From: Actinomadura geliboluensis
Lineage (GTDB): Bacteria; Actinomycetota; Actinomycetes; Streptosporangiales; Streptosporangiaceae
DNA length: 64,000 nucleotides
Assembly (NCBI RefSeq): GCF_005889745.1
Contig: NZ_VCKZ01000001.1
Location: forward strand, 1 to 64,000
Direction of reading: 5' to 3'
Program-made: the position numbers and the translations under genes
Notes under the pieces: generated by a model
Database searches by the model: none
The model's input: only the letters and a program-made list of their open reading frames with translations
What the model was told of the DNA's origin: nothing
Shown: piece by piece, positions 1 through 7,779 of the stretch
How positions within the stretch are numbered: the first letter of the stretch is position 1
Layout: each line of letters starts with the position of its first letter

Positions 1-117
1 CCTGGTTCGGACGTCGAGATCGTGGCGATCAAGCCGTCTAACAGGGGCTTCTTCGCTTCACCGGCCGAACGCCAGCATCGCGATCACTTCGTGATCACCA
101 TCTCCCCAGACCGATGA
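1..117 (+). CDS. possible 3' end of a truncated gene
   Basis: Frame 1 is open from the window edge to a TGA at 115-117 and reads as a plausible charged protein tail of 38 residues ending HFVITISPDR. Third-position GC is only moderate and I do not recognise a family. It may be the C-terminus of a gene lying outside the window, or chance. Confidence 0.25.
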   Translation, partial: PGSDVEIVAIKPSNRGFFASPAERQHRDHFVITISPDR

Positions 118-520
118 AAAAGGGTCATTGTGCGGGGCGACAACGGCCGCACTCCGACCGCCCGCGCCATTGAGGAAATGACCACATCGCCAACTCGTCA
201 CCTGAAGGGCATCGACCAAAGGTGAACAAAACCAGTCCACGGCCGACCAACGACATCTGGCGTACACCGGCAGTCGCCAATAATCGCAAGTCCCCTCCCC
301 CACAGCACCACGATGCCTTGAGGTGTGCCGGGTTCACTGAAGCCCGATTTACCTGGCACCAGTTGGCACTGGTTTGTTGGCCGGACGGTAGTGGGGTGCC
401 TCGCATTCGGCAGGCGGCGTGTTGCCGGTGACCGAGCGCAAAAGGCGTCGTCGTATGAACAGAACCCGATGTCGGTGAGCAACATGGCGACCTTGGTCGC
501 CGCGAGTAGCCGGTCCGGCC
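118..520. other. no supported gene
   Basis: About 400 bases with open frames on both strands but none with convincing codon bias, a ribosome-binding site or a recognisable family. Base composition is less GC-rich than the flanks, as in degraded accessory DNA. Confidence 0.4.
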
Positions 521-604
521 TCATCCGTGGCTCACCCCGCCGCCGAGGTTCATGACGGTCATGCCGGCGACGACGATGCCCGCGCCGAGCAGCACGTACG
601 GCAT
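521..604 (-). pseudogene. gutted SMR-family efflux gene (27 codons left)
   Basis: ATG follows directly on the stop codon of the upstream TetR gene (TGA-ATG). The 27-residue product begins MPYVLLGAGI, like the first helix of small multidrug resistance (SMR/EmrE-like) transporters, and continues AGMTVMNLGGG, like the last helix of the same family. The usual 105-110 residues are missing in between, so this looks like an in-frame internal deletion that kept the start and stop. A TetR-SMR pair is a common actinobacterial arrangement. A genuine small membrane peptide is the alternative. The SMR assignment rests on short similarity only. Confidence 0.45.
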
Positions 605-1135
605 TCAGTGCTCCTCGCTGATCAGCGCGGTCAGCCGCGCGCGCACCTCGGTGTGCAGGCCGTCGCGCGGCGGGGCGAGGCCGAGCAGCCGGGCCATCCA
701 CCAGCCGTCCACGGCGAGCCGCACCAGGGTGGCGGTCGCCGGGTCGAGTCCGTCATCGCAGATCCGCTGCTGCCAGCGCTCGTAGCACTGGCGCAGCACG
801 GCCTGTACCTCGGGCCCGCCCGATATCCCGGCGAGCAAGGCCACCGCGACCTGATCGAAACGGTCGTCCGGTGCTCCGTCCTCCTCCGGAATGGTCGCGT
901 CGAGCCAGGCCCGGGTGAACGACCCGGGTGGTGAGCCGGGCGGCGGCAACTCGGCCTCGAACCGCTCGACCAGACGGCCGAGCACCCCCTCGATCAGCGC
1001 GCGCTTGGACCGGAAATGGTGCAGCAGCCCGCCCTTGCTGACCCCGGCCTCGGCGGCGACGGCGTCCAGCCGGATCGCGTCGGCGCCGCCCGCGATCAGT
1101 ATGCGCTCGACCGCGTCCAGGATTCTGTCGCGCAT
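605..1135 (-). CDS. TetR/AcrR family transcriptional repressor
   Basis: The 176-residue protein has the family's N-terminal helix-turn-helix at about residues 25-45 (VAAEAGVSKGGLLHHF, followed by KRALIEGV) and a variable helical ligand-binding C-terminus. A perfect 12-bp inverted repeat lies just upstream of its ATG, indicating autorepression. The gene immediately downstream is a remnant of an SMR efflux pump, the probable former target. The gene divergent across a 330-base gap is a broken quinone oxidoreductase. The inducer is unknown. Confidence 0.9.
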   Translation of the reverse strand: MRDRILDAVERILIAGGADAIRLDAVAAEAGVSKGGLLHHFRSKRALIEGVLGRLVERFEAELPPPGSPPGSFTRAWLDATIPEEDGAPDDRFDQVAVALLAGISGGPEVQAVLRQCYERWQQRICDDGLDPATATLVRLAVDGWWMARLLGLAPPRDGLHTEVRARLTALISEEH

Positions 1136-1145
1136 GACTCCCCTT

Positions 1146-1171
1146 CTCCCGACCGTCCAGACGGTCGGGAG
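1146..1171. promoter_or_regulatory. TetR operator, perfect 12-2-12 palindrome
   Basis: CTCCCGACCGTC (1146-1157), CA spacer, GACGGTCGGGAG (1160-1171): every base of the arms pairs. It sits 10 bases upstream of the TetR start codon, the usual place for an autoregulatory operator. Confidence 0.8.
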
Positions 1172-1502
1172 CTAGCCAGATCGAAGCCGATGATCCGGGC
1201 GATCCGGCGAAACGGTCAGGCGGAGGCTCCGTGCGCGGCGGGCTGAAGATCCAGCGCTATGTGCACGACCACGGTCTCCCGGCCGGTCTACTGTCCGGCG
1301 CCCATACTCGCGAACCCGTTGACGCGGTACATGTTCTGCTCCCCCGGCAAGGGCGCCGTCGCCTGGTCGTCTGCCGTCCCTCAATCGCGCACCGCTTCAC
1401 CGACCGGCCAGTCCACCTGGCCGCCTGCGCGCTACGGTCGCGCCGCTTCCCGGACCGGCTCAACCCCGGCACCGTCTGGCCGAACGCGCAGAGGCTGGCC
1501 TG
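1172..1502. other. intergenic, no supported gene
   Basis: A 330-base gap between the TetR operator and the broken oxidoreductase. Open frames cross it on both strands, but none resembles a known protein and none has its own ribosome-binding site. It may hold the promoter of the downstream relic. Confidence 0.4.
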
Positions 1503-2497
1503 ATGCGCGCCGTACGGTTTCACGAGTTCGGCGGACGGGACGTCCTGCGGATCGGCCAGCTGCCGCAGCCGGAACCGGACGCCGACAGCGTGGTGATCCG
1601 GATCGTCCGCACCGGCGTCAGCCCTCTCGACGACAAGGTCCGCACCGGTGTCCTGCCCTCCTCGATGCACAAGCCGCTGCCGCTGGCGCCCGGGCCAGCG
1701 CCGTAGGCCGCGTGGAAGATCCCGGCACGTCCGGGCATGCGCCCGGTGCCCGCGTCCTGCTGTGCGGTTGGGGCTACGGCACGACCCGCGACGGCACCTG
1801 GCGGGAACTGGCGACCGTCCCGCCGAGTCACCTCGTCCCCATTCCCGACGACGTCGGCGACGACGCCGCCGGCCTCGTGACCGGATCGGGGTATCTGACC
1901 GCCAGGCTGGCGCCCACCAGGACCGCACGAATGCGGCCGGGTCAGGTCGTTCTCGCCCCTGGAATCTACGGCGCGGTCGCCAACGCCGCCGCGCAGGTGG
2001 CTCCGCTCCTGGGCGCCTCGCGGGTCATCTCCACCGCCCGCGGCGCTGACCGCCTCGCCGCCGTCCCACACGCCGACGACCTTGCCATCATCGACCTGGA
2101 GCAGGAGACGCTGAGCGCCGGAGTCGCGCGGTTGACCGACGGCGCAGGAGTGGACATCGTCCTCGACGGCCTCGGCGGCGATCTCACCGGCCAGGCACTT
2201 GGCACCCTTCGGCGCGGCGGAGTCCTCGTCAGCATCGGCTACATCGCCGGCACGAAGGCCGCCATCGACGTCACCGACCTCATCTGGAAGACCGCGCGCA
2301 TGGAGGGCTTCCTGTTCACCGCTTTCACCCAGCAGGAAGTCGCCGACACCTACCGCACCCTGCTCGGGCATCTTTCCGTCCGCGCCATCAAACCCGCGAT
2401 AGACGGGGTCTATCCACTCGACCAGGTCGCCGAGGCCCAGAGACGCGTCGTCGAGGACCGTCCTCTCGGGAGAGTGTTCCTCGATCCCCGCACCTGA
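1503..2497 (+). pseudogene. zinc-binding/quinone-type alcohol dehydrogenase, frameshifted
   Basis: The N-terminal GroES-like part starts at ATG 1503 (MRAVRFHEFGG, ending KPLPLAPG) and stops at a TAG at 1704-1706. The protein continues in a different frame from about 1693 (ASAVGRVEDPG) through the Rossmann part (LAPGIYGAVANAAAQ, GVDIVLDGLGG) to the stop at 2497. Restoring one G in the GC run at about 1691-1697 would give a normal protein of about 330 residues of the MDR superfamily (NADPH:quinone reductase type). The glycine motif is also atypical. It is either a real pseudogene or a sequencing error in a G/C run. Confidence 0.8.
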
Positions 2498-2673
2498 GCC
2501 CGCCTCGTGGCCCGCGGCTTTGAGGCGCCGCCTCCGGGCGCGGAAGGCAGGTTGGTCTGCCTTCCGGTGGACAAGTTTCTCACTGTCTCGGGTTTGCGGC
2601 GGATCCTGTCGGACCGGTGTGTTTCGATCCTGGCCACGGCCTCGTCGGCGCGGGGAACTGGCAGGAGGAACGC

Positions 2674-3387
2674 ATGGGTCACGACTGGTCCACCGAGGAG
2701 TACGGGGCTTTACGGCCCTGGTGGCTGCCGGGCTGGGTGGCATTGCCCCGAAGGCCGCGCAGCGTTGAGGGATGGGCCGTATGCGTGCTCCTGCTGCTGG
2801 GCCTGATCGCGCTTCTCGCATACCTGTGGCAACTCTCGATCACCTACTGGTATCTGTCGCTCCCCGGCCTCGCACTGCTCGCGTTCGCGTCCGACCGCTA
2901 CTGGCGGTCCTTGTGGTCCGCCGAGCTGGAACGCCGGGAAAGAGTCAGCTCCTACAGCCTGACATTCGCGCAGATGCGGGACATGCACTGGCGCGACTTC
3001 GAGATCGCGATCATGCACCTCATGCGCCGCGACGGGATCGACGCGGAGCACACCGGCAGAACGGGCGACTTCTCCGGCGACGTTATCGGCTACGACGCCG
3101 CGCTCGACGAACGCTGGATCGTTCAGGTCAAGCACTACACCCCGAATAACAAGGTCAAGTCCGACGACGTCCAGAAGGTCGCCGGTGCCGCCTGGCCCAT
3201 CTACCAGGCCCGGATGATGCTCGTCGTCACCACCAGCGGATACACCCGTGATGCGCTGGCCTTCTCCGCCAAGGCCGGGATCCACCTCATCGACAAGGCC
3301 GCCCTCATCCGCTGGGCCACCGACGGCGTCCACCTGCACGACGTCCTCGGCATCGCTGCGGACGCCCGCTACGGCAACGCCAGTTGA
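2674..3387 (+). CDS. membrane-anchored Mrr-type restriction endonuclease domain protein
   Basis: The 237-residue protein starts at ATG 2674 behind AGGAGG. Residues about 30-75 hold two hydrophobic segments (GWAVCVLLLLGLIALLAYLW and a second, WYLSLPGLALLAFAS). The C-terminal half is an Mrr/restriction_endonuclease fold: a helix MHWRDFEIAIMHLM, then the catalytic pattern D...QVK (GDVIGYD, IVQVKHY). No methyltransferase or specificity subunit is nearby. Membrane-tethered Mrr-like nucleases may act on incoming or modified DNA. That role is family knowledge and inference. Confidence 0.8.
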   Translation: MGHDWSTEEYGALRPWWLPGWVALPRRPRSVEGWAVCVLLLLGLIALLAYLWQLSITYWYLSLPGLALLAFASDRYWRSLWSAELERRERVSSYSLTFAQMRDMHWRDFEIAIMHLMRRDGIDAEHTGRTGDFSGDVIGYDAALDERWIVQVKHYTPNNKVKSDDVQKVAGAAWPIYQARMMLVVTTSGYTRDALAFSAKAGIHLIDKAALIRWATDGVHLHDVLGIAADARYGNAS

Positions 3388-3515
3388 GCCTGGCTGCGCC
3401 AGGACCTCTTCCAGGCTGGACGGCTTGGTCACGTAATCGTCCAGGCTGAACCGGTACCGCTTGCGGCCTGCACGACATCAGCGTGGACGCCGAAGGTGAC
3501 CTTTAGATCACCGCG

Positions 3516-3950
3516 TCACCAGCGCCGCTCGACGGTCCCCTTGGTGGCGACCTGCGCCTGCCTGAGGGAGCGGAGCTTCGCTCGCCGGCTGCGGCGCCGC
3601 TCAACTCTGGCAAGGCGGCGCTCGTCAGCGGAGCCTTCGCCTTCCTGGTGAATGCGCCGTTGCAGCCTGCTCTCGACCCAGTCCCCCAGCGGTAGACCGG
3701 GCTCCTTCCGCCACGTCTTCGGCCGCCGGCGCGCCAGCATGTCCTCGACTTCCCCGGCTCTGTCGGCGTCAAGGGCGCCCGTGGCGTTCCGAAGGATCCG
3801 CTGGAGACGATGGCGGTTGGCGCGATTGGGGAACCGCTTGTTCAGCCGTACCGCGTTCCTCGACGACTTGTCGTTCTCCGCGTAGGCGTTGCGGCGATCT
3901 TTGGCATAGCTGAGCCGCTTCTTCTCCCGAGGGTTCCTGCTTCCCACCAC
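3516..3950 (-). CDS. basic hypothetical protein, conserved in actinomycetes
   Basis: A GTG start at 3950 follows GGAGGTGGGGAG. The 144-residue product is very basic. Its N-terminus, NPREKKRLSYAKDRRNAYAEN followed by KSSRN, matches my recollection of a Streptomyces/Actinomadura hypothetical family found in accessory DNA. The middle and C-terminal parts are rich in Arg, Lys and Glu and probably helical. Function is unknown. It is isolated, without an operon partner. A nucleic-acid-binding role is only suggested by its charge. Confidence 0.6.
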   Translation of the reverse strand: MVGSRNPREKKRLSYAKDRRNAYAENDKSSRNAVRLNKRFPNRANRHRLQRILRNATGALDADRAGEVEDMLARRRPKTWRKEPGLPLGDWVESRLQRRIHQEGEGSADERRLARVERRRSRRAKLRSLRQAQVATKGTVERRW

Positions 3951-4272
3951 TCCCCACCTCCACGTCCGACCGCCTCGGGGACGAGCCCGGGAACGTCCAC
4001 ACGTTCCATCCTGGGGCGCGCGCCCGGCGCGAACAACCGGATTTCCCGCCAGTTACGAGAAGTGGGGGTGTCACCGAAAAGGACGCCTGAGCTTCACCCG
4101 ACACCGACTCAACGCGGAATTTTGTTCCATGTCACTGTTCGGGCCGGGCAGATCGCCTGGGCGGAACTCGGCCGGGCCACTACGGCCAAGCACGTCAAGG
4201 TGGTCATCTCGCAATCCGATGGTGCGTCCATGCTCGCCGAGTTGATGCTCGCGCGCTGAGCCATTCCGAAAT
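3951..4272. other. intergenic with possible gene remnant
   Basis: No complete gene. On the plus strand about 4125-4259 reads as a plausible protein tail (HVTVRAGQIAWAELGRA ... MLAELMLAR, stop at 4257-4259) without a start or recognisable family, possibly a decayed gene end. Confidence 0.3.
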
Positions 4273-4308
4273 GGAACGGTGGCCGCTCTGCAAAGCGGCC
4301 ACCGTTCC
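4273..4308. terminator. hairpin terminator, 15-bp perfect stem
   Basis: GGAACGGTGGCCGCT / AGCGGCCACCGTTCC around a 6-base loop, just past the end of the minus-strand aminotransferase at 4319. There is no clear U-tract, as is common in high-GC actinomycetes. It would also insulate the plus strand. Confidence 0.75.
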
Positions 4309-4318
4309 CCTCCGTCGT

Positions 4319-5653
4319 CTACTCGGCAGGGGTGAGGATGCCGTCGTCGCGGATCGAGCGGAGGACGTCGCGGGCCGCGTCCAGAGTGCGGTCGATGTCC
4401 TCCTCGGTGTGCGCGGCGGAGATGTGGTTGCGCTTGAGGGTGAGCGGCAGCATCAGGAAGCCGCGGTCGGTCATGCGGCGATGGAAGGCCACGTAAGCGG
4501 CATGGTCGTTGCGCAGGAGGTCGCGGTAGCCGCGGATCGGCCCCTCGATGAAGTAGAGGCTGAACACCCCGCCGAAGCCCGCGGCGGTGGCCGCGATGCC
4601 GAGGTCGGCGCAGATGCCGGTGAGGCCGGAGCGCATGCGGTCGCCGAGGGCGTGGGTGCGCTCGTAGAAGTCAGGGTGCTCGCGCAGGTAGGTGATGGTG
4701 GCGATGGCGGCGGTGGACGAGACCGGGTTGCCGTTGAAGGTCCCGGCGAGCAGCACCTCCCCGCCCGCCGAGCTGAAGTGCTCCATCAGGCGGCGCGGGC
4801 CGGCGAGCCCGGCGATCGGGTAGCCGTTGCCCATCGCCTTGCCGAAGGTGGTGAGGTCGGGCAGGACGCCGCAGACCTGCTGGTAGCCGCCGGGCGCGTG
4901 CCGGAACCCGGTGATCACCTCGTCGAAGATGAGCAGCGAGCCCTGCTCGGCGGTGAGGGCGCGCAGCCCGGTCACGAACTCCCGCGTCGGGACGAGGGCG
5001 CCGACGTTGTGCGGGATCGGCTCCATGATCACGGCCGCGATCCGGTCCGGGTGCGCCTCGTACAGGGCGCGGACGGAGTCCAGGTCGTTGAACTCGGCGA
5101 TCAGCGTGGCGTCCAGCGCCTCCGGCAGGATGCCGCCCGACAGCGGGTCGCTGCCGTAGGCGCGGTCCGGCGCGGAGATGACGTTGCGGGCGACGGCGTC
5201 GTGCCAGCCGTGGAAGCCGCCCTGGAACTTGACGATCAGCGGCCGGCCGGTGACCGCGCGGGACAGCCGGACCGCCTGCGCGGTGGCCTCGCTGCCCGAC
5301 ATCGCCGAGATCATCTGCTCGGCGGACGGAATGGTCTCGGTGACCAGCCGGGCCAGCTCGATCTCCGGCTCGGTGACCCCCCAGCCGACCAGGTCGACTC
5401 CCCCGATGGCGGCGCGCACCGCGTCGTCGACCTCGGGCGCGGCGTGGCCGAGCAGGATCGCGCCGAACGCCGCGTGGTAGTCGAGGTAGCGGCGTCCGTC
5501 GGCGTCGGTGACGTGCGCGCCGGACGCGGCGGTGATCGCGTGCGGCACGCCGACCAGGCGGGTGGCGGAGTTGACGCCGCCGGGGATCACGGCCTGCGCG
5601 GCGGCGAGCAGTTCCGCGCCGGACCTGCGCCCGGCCAGCTCGGCGGTGGTCAT
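4319..5653 (-). CDS. class III PLP aminotransferase, glutamate-1-semialdehyde aminomutase-like
   Basis: The 444-residue enzyme has the HemL-like layout: IPGGVNSATR near the N-terminus, the PLP aspartate in IFDEVITGFR, and the Schiff-base lysine in FGKAMGNGYPIAG. It is unlikely to be the tetrapyrrole HemL, because it stands at the edge of a catabolic island and shares a bidirectional operator region with the island's main operon. It may transaminate an amino sugar, amino acid or semialdehyde intermediate. ATG 5653 (GGGGG about 8 bases upstream) is preferred over an in-frame TTG at 5668. Expression probably starts from the TTGACA promoter overlapping the 5709-5727 operator. Confidence 0.85.
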   Translation of the reverse strand: MTTAELAGRRSGAELLAAAQAVIPGGVNSATRLVGVPHAITAASGAHVTDADGRRYLDYHAAFGAILLGHAAPEVDDAVRAAIGGVDLVGWGVTEPEIELARLVTETIPSAEQMISAMSGSEATAQAVRLSRAVTGRPLIVKFQGGFHGWHDAVARNVISAPDRAYGSDPLSGGILPEALDATLIAEFNDLDSVRALYEAHPDRIAAVIMEPIPHNVGALVPTREFVTGLRALTAEQGSLLIFDEVITGFRHAPGGYQQVCGVLPDLTTFGKAMGNGYPIAGLAGPRRLMEHFSSAGGEVLLAGTFNGNPVSSTAAIATITYLREHPDFYERTHALGDRMRSGLTGICADLGIAATAAGFGGVFSLYFIEGPIRGYRDLLRNDHAAYVAFHRRMTDRGFLMLPLTLKRNHISAAHTEEDIDRTLDAARDVLRSIRDDGILTPAE

Positions 5654-5702
5654 TCTGGGAGCCCCCAAGAGATTGGCGAGTGATGGGTGACGCTGTCGGC
5701 GA

Positions 5703-5731
5703 ATAGTTCATGGAAAGGCGTTCCATGTCAA
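5703..5731 (-). promoter_or_regulatory. promoter with IclR-type operator, aminotransferase side
   Basis: On the minus strand TTGACA (5731-5726) is followed by a 17-base spacer that is itself the perfect inverted repeat CATGGAA-N5-TTCCATG (5709-5727), then a weak -10 (AACTAT, 5708-5703). An operator filling the -35/-10 spacer is a classic repression arrangement. The core TGGAA-N5-TTCCA resembles the E. coli IclR box. Confidence 0.7.
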
Positions 5732-5792
5732 CCCTTCGATTGCGGGGCCTCCGGTTGAGCAGGGAGACCTCAAGTTTTTCTCCCGCGAACCC

Positions 5793-5822
5793 TTGACACG
5801 TGAATGGCCTGGGGATCAGGAT
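5793..5822 (+). promoter_or_regulatory. candidate sigma70-type promoter of island 1 operon
   Basis: TTGACA at 5793-5798, an 18-base spacer and CAGGAT at 5817-5822. A transcript start about 7 bases downstream would fall at or just before ATG 5831, giving a leaderless or near-leaderless mRNA. The alternative is that AGGA at 5818-5821 is a ribosome-binding site and the promoter lies further upstream. Confidence 0.45.
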
Positions 5823-5829
5823 CCCTCGA

Positions 5830-5848
5830 CATGGAATCCCATTCCGTG
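5830..5848. promoter_or_regulatory. second copy of the IclR-type operator
   Basis: CATGGAA-TCCCA-TTCCGTG, 7-bp arms with one mismatch, overlapping the first codons of the first oxidoreductase and the expected transcription start. It shares the consensus CATGGAA-N5-TTCC(A/G)TG with 5709-5727 and 19211-19229. Confidence 0.7.
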
Positions 5849-6853
5849 CCGCTTCGGACGCTGGTCGTCGGCACCGGTTTCATCGCCGCGCAGCACGCCG
5901 CCGCGATCCATGCCGAGCCGCGGCTGGAGCTCGCCGGCGTGGTCGACATCGACCCCGGCCGGGCCGCCGCCGCGGCCCGCGCGAACGGCGGCGTGCCGGC
6001 CTTCACCGACCTCGCGGCGGCGCTCGCGGAGACCGGCGCCGGCGGCTGCGTCGTCTGCACCCCGAACGACACGCACGCCGACATCGCCGTGGAGGTCGCG
6101 GAGGCGGGCGCGCACCTGCTGATCGAGAAGCCGCTCGCCACCGGGGTGGCCGGCGCGCGCCGGGCGGTCGAGGCGTTCGCGGCGGCCGGGCGGGTGCTGA
6201 TGCCCGCGCACAGCCACCGCTACTACGACTACGCGCGGACGGTCCGGGACGTGCTGCGTTCCGGTGAGCTGGGCACGGTCGACCTCGTCCGGCTGGCGAT
6301 CCTCGGCGGCTGGATCTGGCCGGACTGGCGCGGCTGGATGCTCGACCCGGCCCGGTCCGGCGGGCACGCGCTGCACAACGGCGTCCACCTGCTGGACCTC
6401 GTCGCCTGGTGGACGGACGACACCCCGGAGACCGTGTACGCGCGGGGCCGCCGCCAGACCGCTGCGGAACTGGGCATCTACGACTACCTGGAGATGACGG
6501 TCGGGTTCGCCGGCGGCGCGACCGCCGTGTGCGAGATGAGCCGCGGGCACCGCCCGGCGTCCTTCGCCCGCCGCGACGTCATGGTCGCCGGGAGCGGCGG
6601 GATCCTCACGCTCCCCTGGGACGCCGAGTCGGGGACCGCCACCGACGAGACCGGCACCGCGCTGCTCCCGCCCGGCGGCGGCGACGGGTTCGCCCTCCAG
6701 ATCGCCGCCTGGGCCGACGCCGTCACCGGCGAGCCGCCGCTCGTGACCGGCGAGGACGGGCTGCTGGCCGTGGCGATGGGCGTCGCCGCCGAACGATCGA
6801 TCGCGACCGGCGAGCCCGTCCGGGTCGCCGACGTCCTCAAGGAGGCGTCCTGA
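5831..6853 (+). CDS. Gfo/Idh/MocA family NAD(P)-dependent oxidoreductase (first)
   Basis: About 340 residues with the N-terminal Rossmann motif VVGTGFIAAQH, the family's EKPLA catalytic-lysine motif near residue 100, and the C-terminal alpha/beta substrate domain. Members oxidise or epimerise sugars and sugar acids. As first gene of the operon, it may oxidise an N-acyl amino sugar to its lactone (inference). ATG 5831 is chosen; in-frame ATG 5804 lacks a ribosome-binding site and GTG 5846 lies inside the operator. It overlaps the next gene by one base (TGATG). Confidence 0.9.
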   Translation: MESHSVPLRTLVVGTGFIAAQHAAAIHAEPRLELAGVVDIDPGRAAAAARANGGVPAFTDLAAALAETGAGGCVVCTPNDTHADIAVEVAEAGAHLLIEKPLATGVAGARRAVEAFAAAGRVLMPAHSHRYYDYARTVRDVLRSGELGTVDLVRLAILGGWIWPDWRGWMLDPARSGGHALHNGVHLLDLVAWWTDDTPETVYARGRRQTAAELGIYDYLEMTVGFAGGATAVCEMSRGHRPASFARRDVMVAGSGGILTLPWDAESGTATDETGTALLPPGGGDGFALQIAAWADAVTGEPPLVTGEDGLLAVAMGVAAERSIATGEPVRVADVLKEAS

Positions 6854-7776
6854 TGCGCACGCTCAAGGTGCTGCCCTGGGGGTCGGGCGGGTTCGGGACC
6901 CAGGACCACCAGCACGACATGTACCTTCCCGCGTTCCGGGCGCACGCCGGGTTCGAGGTCGTGGAGAGCGACCGGCCGGACATCAGTGGAGCCGTCCGCG
7001 CGACGGGCGCCGAGGTCGTCTGCGTGTGCGCGCCGCCGGAGGAGCGGGCCGACCGGGTCGTCGAGGCGCTGCGCGCCGGCTGCCACGTCCTCGCCGACAA
7101 GCCGCTCGCGCTGGACGCGGCCGGCGTCGAGGCGATCGCCGCGGTCGCGGCCGAGACCGGCCTGGTCTGCATGCCGGCGCACCACCACCGGTTCGGCGCC
7201 GCCGTCCAGGCCGCCAAGGGGGCGCTCGCCTCCGGACGCGTCGGGCTGCCCTGGAACGTCCAGGCCGACTTCCTCGTCGACGGCGGCGACCCGTGCCCGG
7301 ACGGCGAACTCGTCAACTTCGGCCTCTACCCCGTGGACGTGGTGCGGGCCCTCACCGGGCAGGCGGTCCGCCGCGTGCACGCCGTGCCGGGCCGCGAGCG
7401 GAGCCGGTTCACCGTCCTGCTGCTCGACCACGAGCACGGCATGACCAGCACCATCACCGTCGGCCGGCTGCGCGGCACCGTCGACGCCCCCGGCATGGCG
7501 CTGCACCGGTACCGCATCAGCGGCTCCGGCGGGGTCATGGACGTCGACGCCGCCAAGCCGGGCGCGTCCGTCCGGACGGTGACGGGCAGCCGCACCGCCT
7601 GGCACGGCCCCGGCACCGTCGACCGGATGCTCACCGCGCTGCACACCGCCGTCGTCACCGGCCGGCCGCCCGAGGCCGGCCCGGCCGACGCCCTCGCCGC
7701 GCTGCGCGTCACCGACGCCGCGGCCCGTTCCCTCGCCCTCGGCACGCCCGTGCCGATCGACTCCCCGGAGGTCTGA
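6853..7776 (+). CDS. Gfo/Idh/MocA family oxidoreductase (second, divergent N-terminus)
   Basis: The 307-residue paralogue of the preceding gene keeps VVCVCAPPE and the ADKPLAL lysine motif, then HHHRFG and a shortened C-terminal domain. Its first strand has GSGGFGTQDH instead of the usual GxGxxG followed by a helix, so cofactor binding may differ. It overlaps the upstream stop codon by one base and is 3 bases from the FAH-family gene. Two tandem members may act as successive dehydrogenases, or as one heteromeric enzyme. Function is inferred from family and context. Confidence 0.88.
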   Translation: MRTLKVLPWGSGGFGTQDHQHDMYLPAFRAHAGFEVVESDRPDISGAVRATGAEVVCVCAPPEERADRVVEALRAGCHVLADKPLALDAAGVEAIAAVAAETGLVCMPAHHHRFGAAVQAAKGALASGRVGLPWNVQADFLVDGGDPCPDGELVNFGLYPVDVVRALTGQAVRRVHAVPGRERSRFTVLLLDHEHGMTSTITVGRLRGTVDAPGMALHRYRISGSGGVMDVDAAKPGASVRTVTGSRTAWHGPGTVDRMLTALHTAVVTGRPPEAGPADALAALRVTDAAARSLALGTPVPIDSPEV

Positions 7777-7779
7777 TCC

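Noticed and set aside
3395-3478. Short minus-strand frame with GRKRYRFSLDDYVTKP
   Set aside because: It looks coding but is bounded by a stop, has no start or family match and overlaps the end region of the nuclease gene; too little to annotate.
4258-4276. Fourth copy of the island 1 operator (CCATTCCGAAATGGAA)
   Set aside because: The half-sites are in the opposite order (TTCC...GGAA rather than GGAA...TTCC), spacing differs, and it lies at a transcript end.
4319-5653. Annotation as hemL (tetrapyrrole biosynthesis)
   Set aside because: Fold and motifs are HemL-like, but position in an IclR-operator-linked catabolic island and absence of any hem gene make a different transaminase more likely.
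4271-5683. 470-codon plus-strand frame opposite the class III aminotransferase
   Set aside because: The minus strand contains the PLP lysine and aspartate motifs; the plus frame is a shadow.
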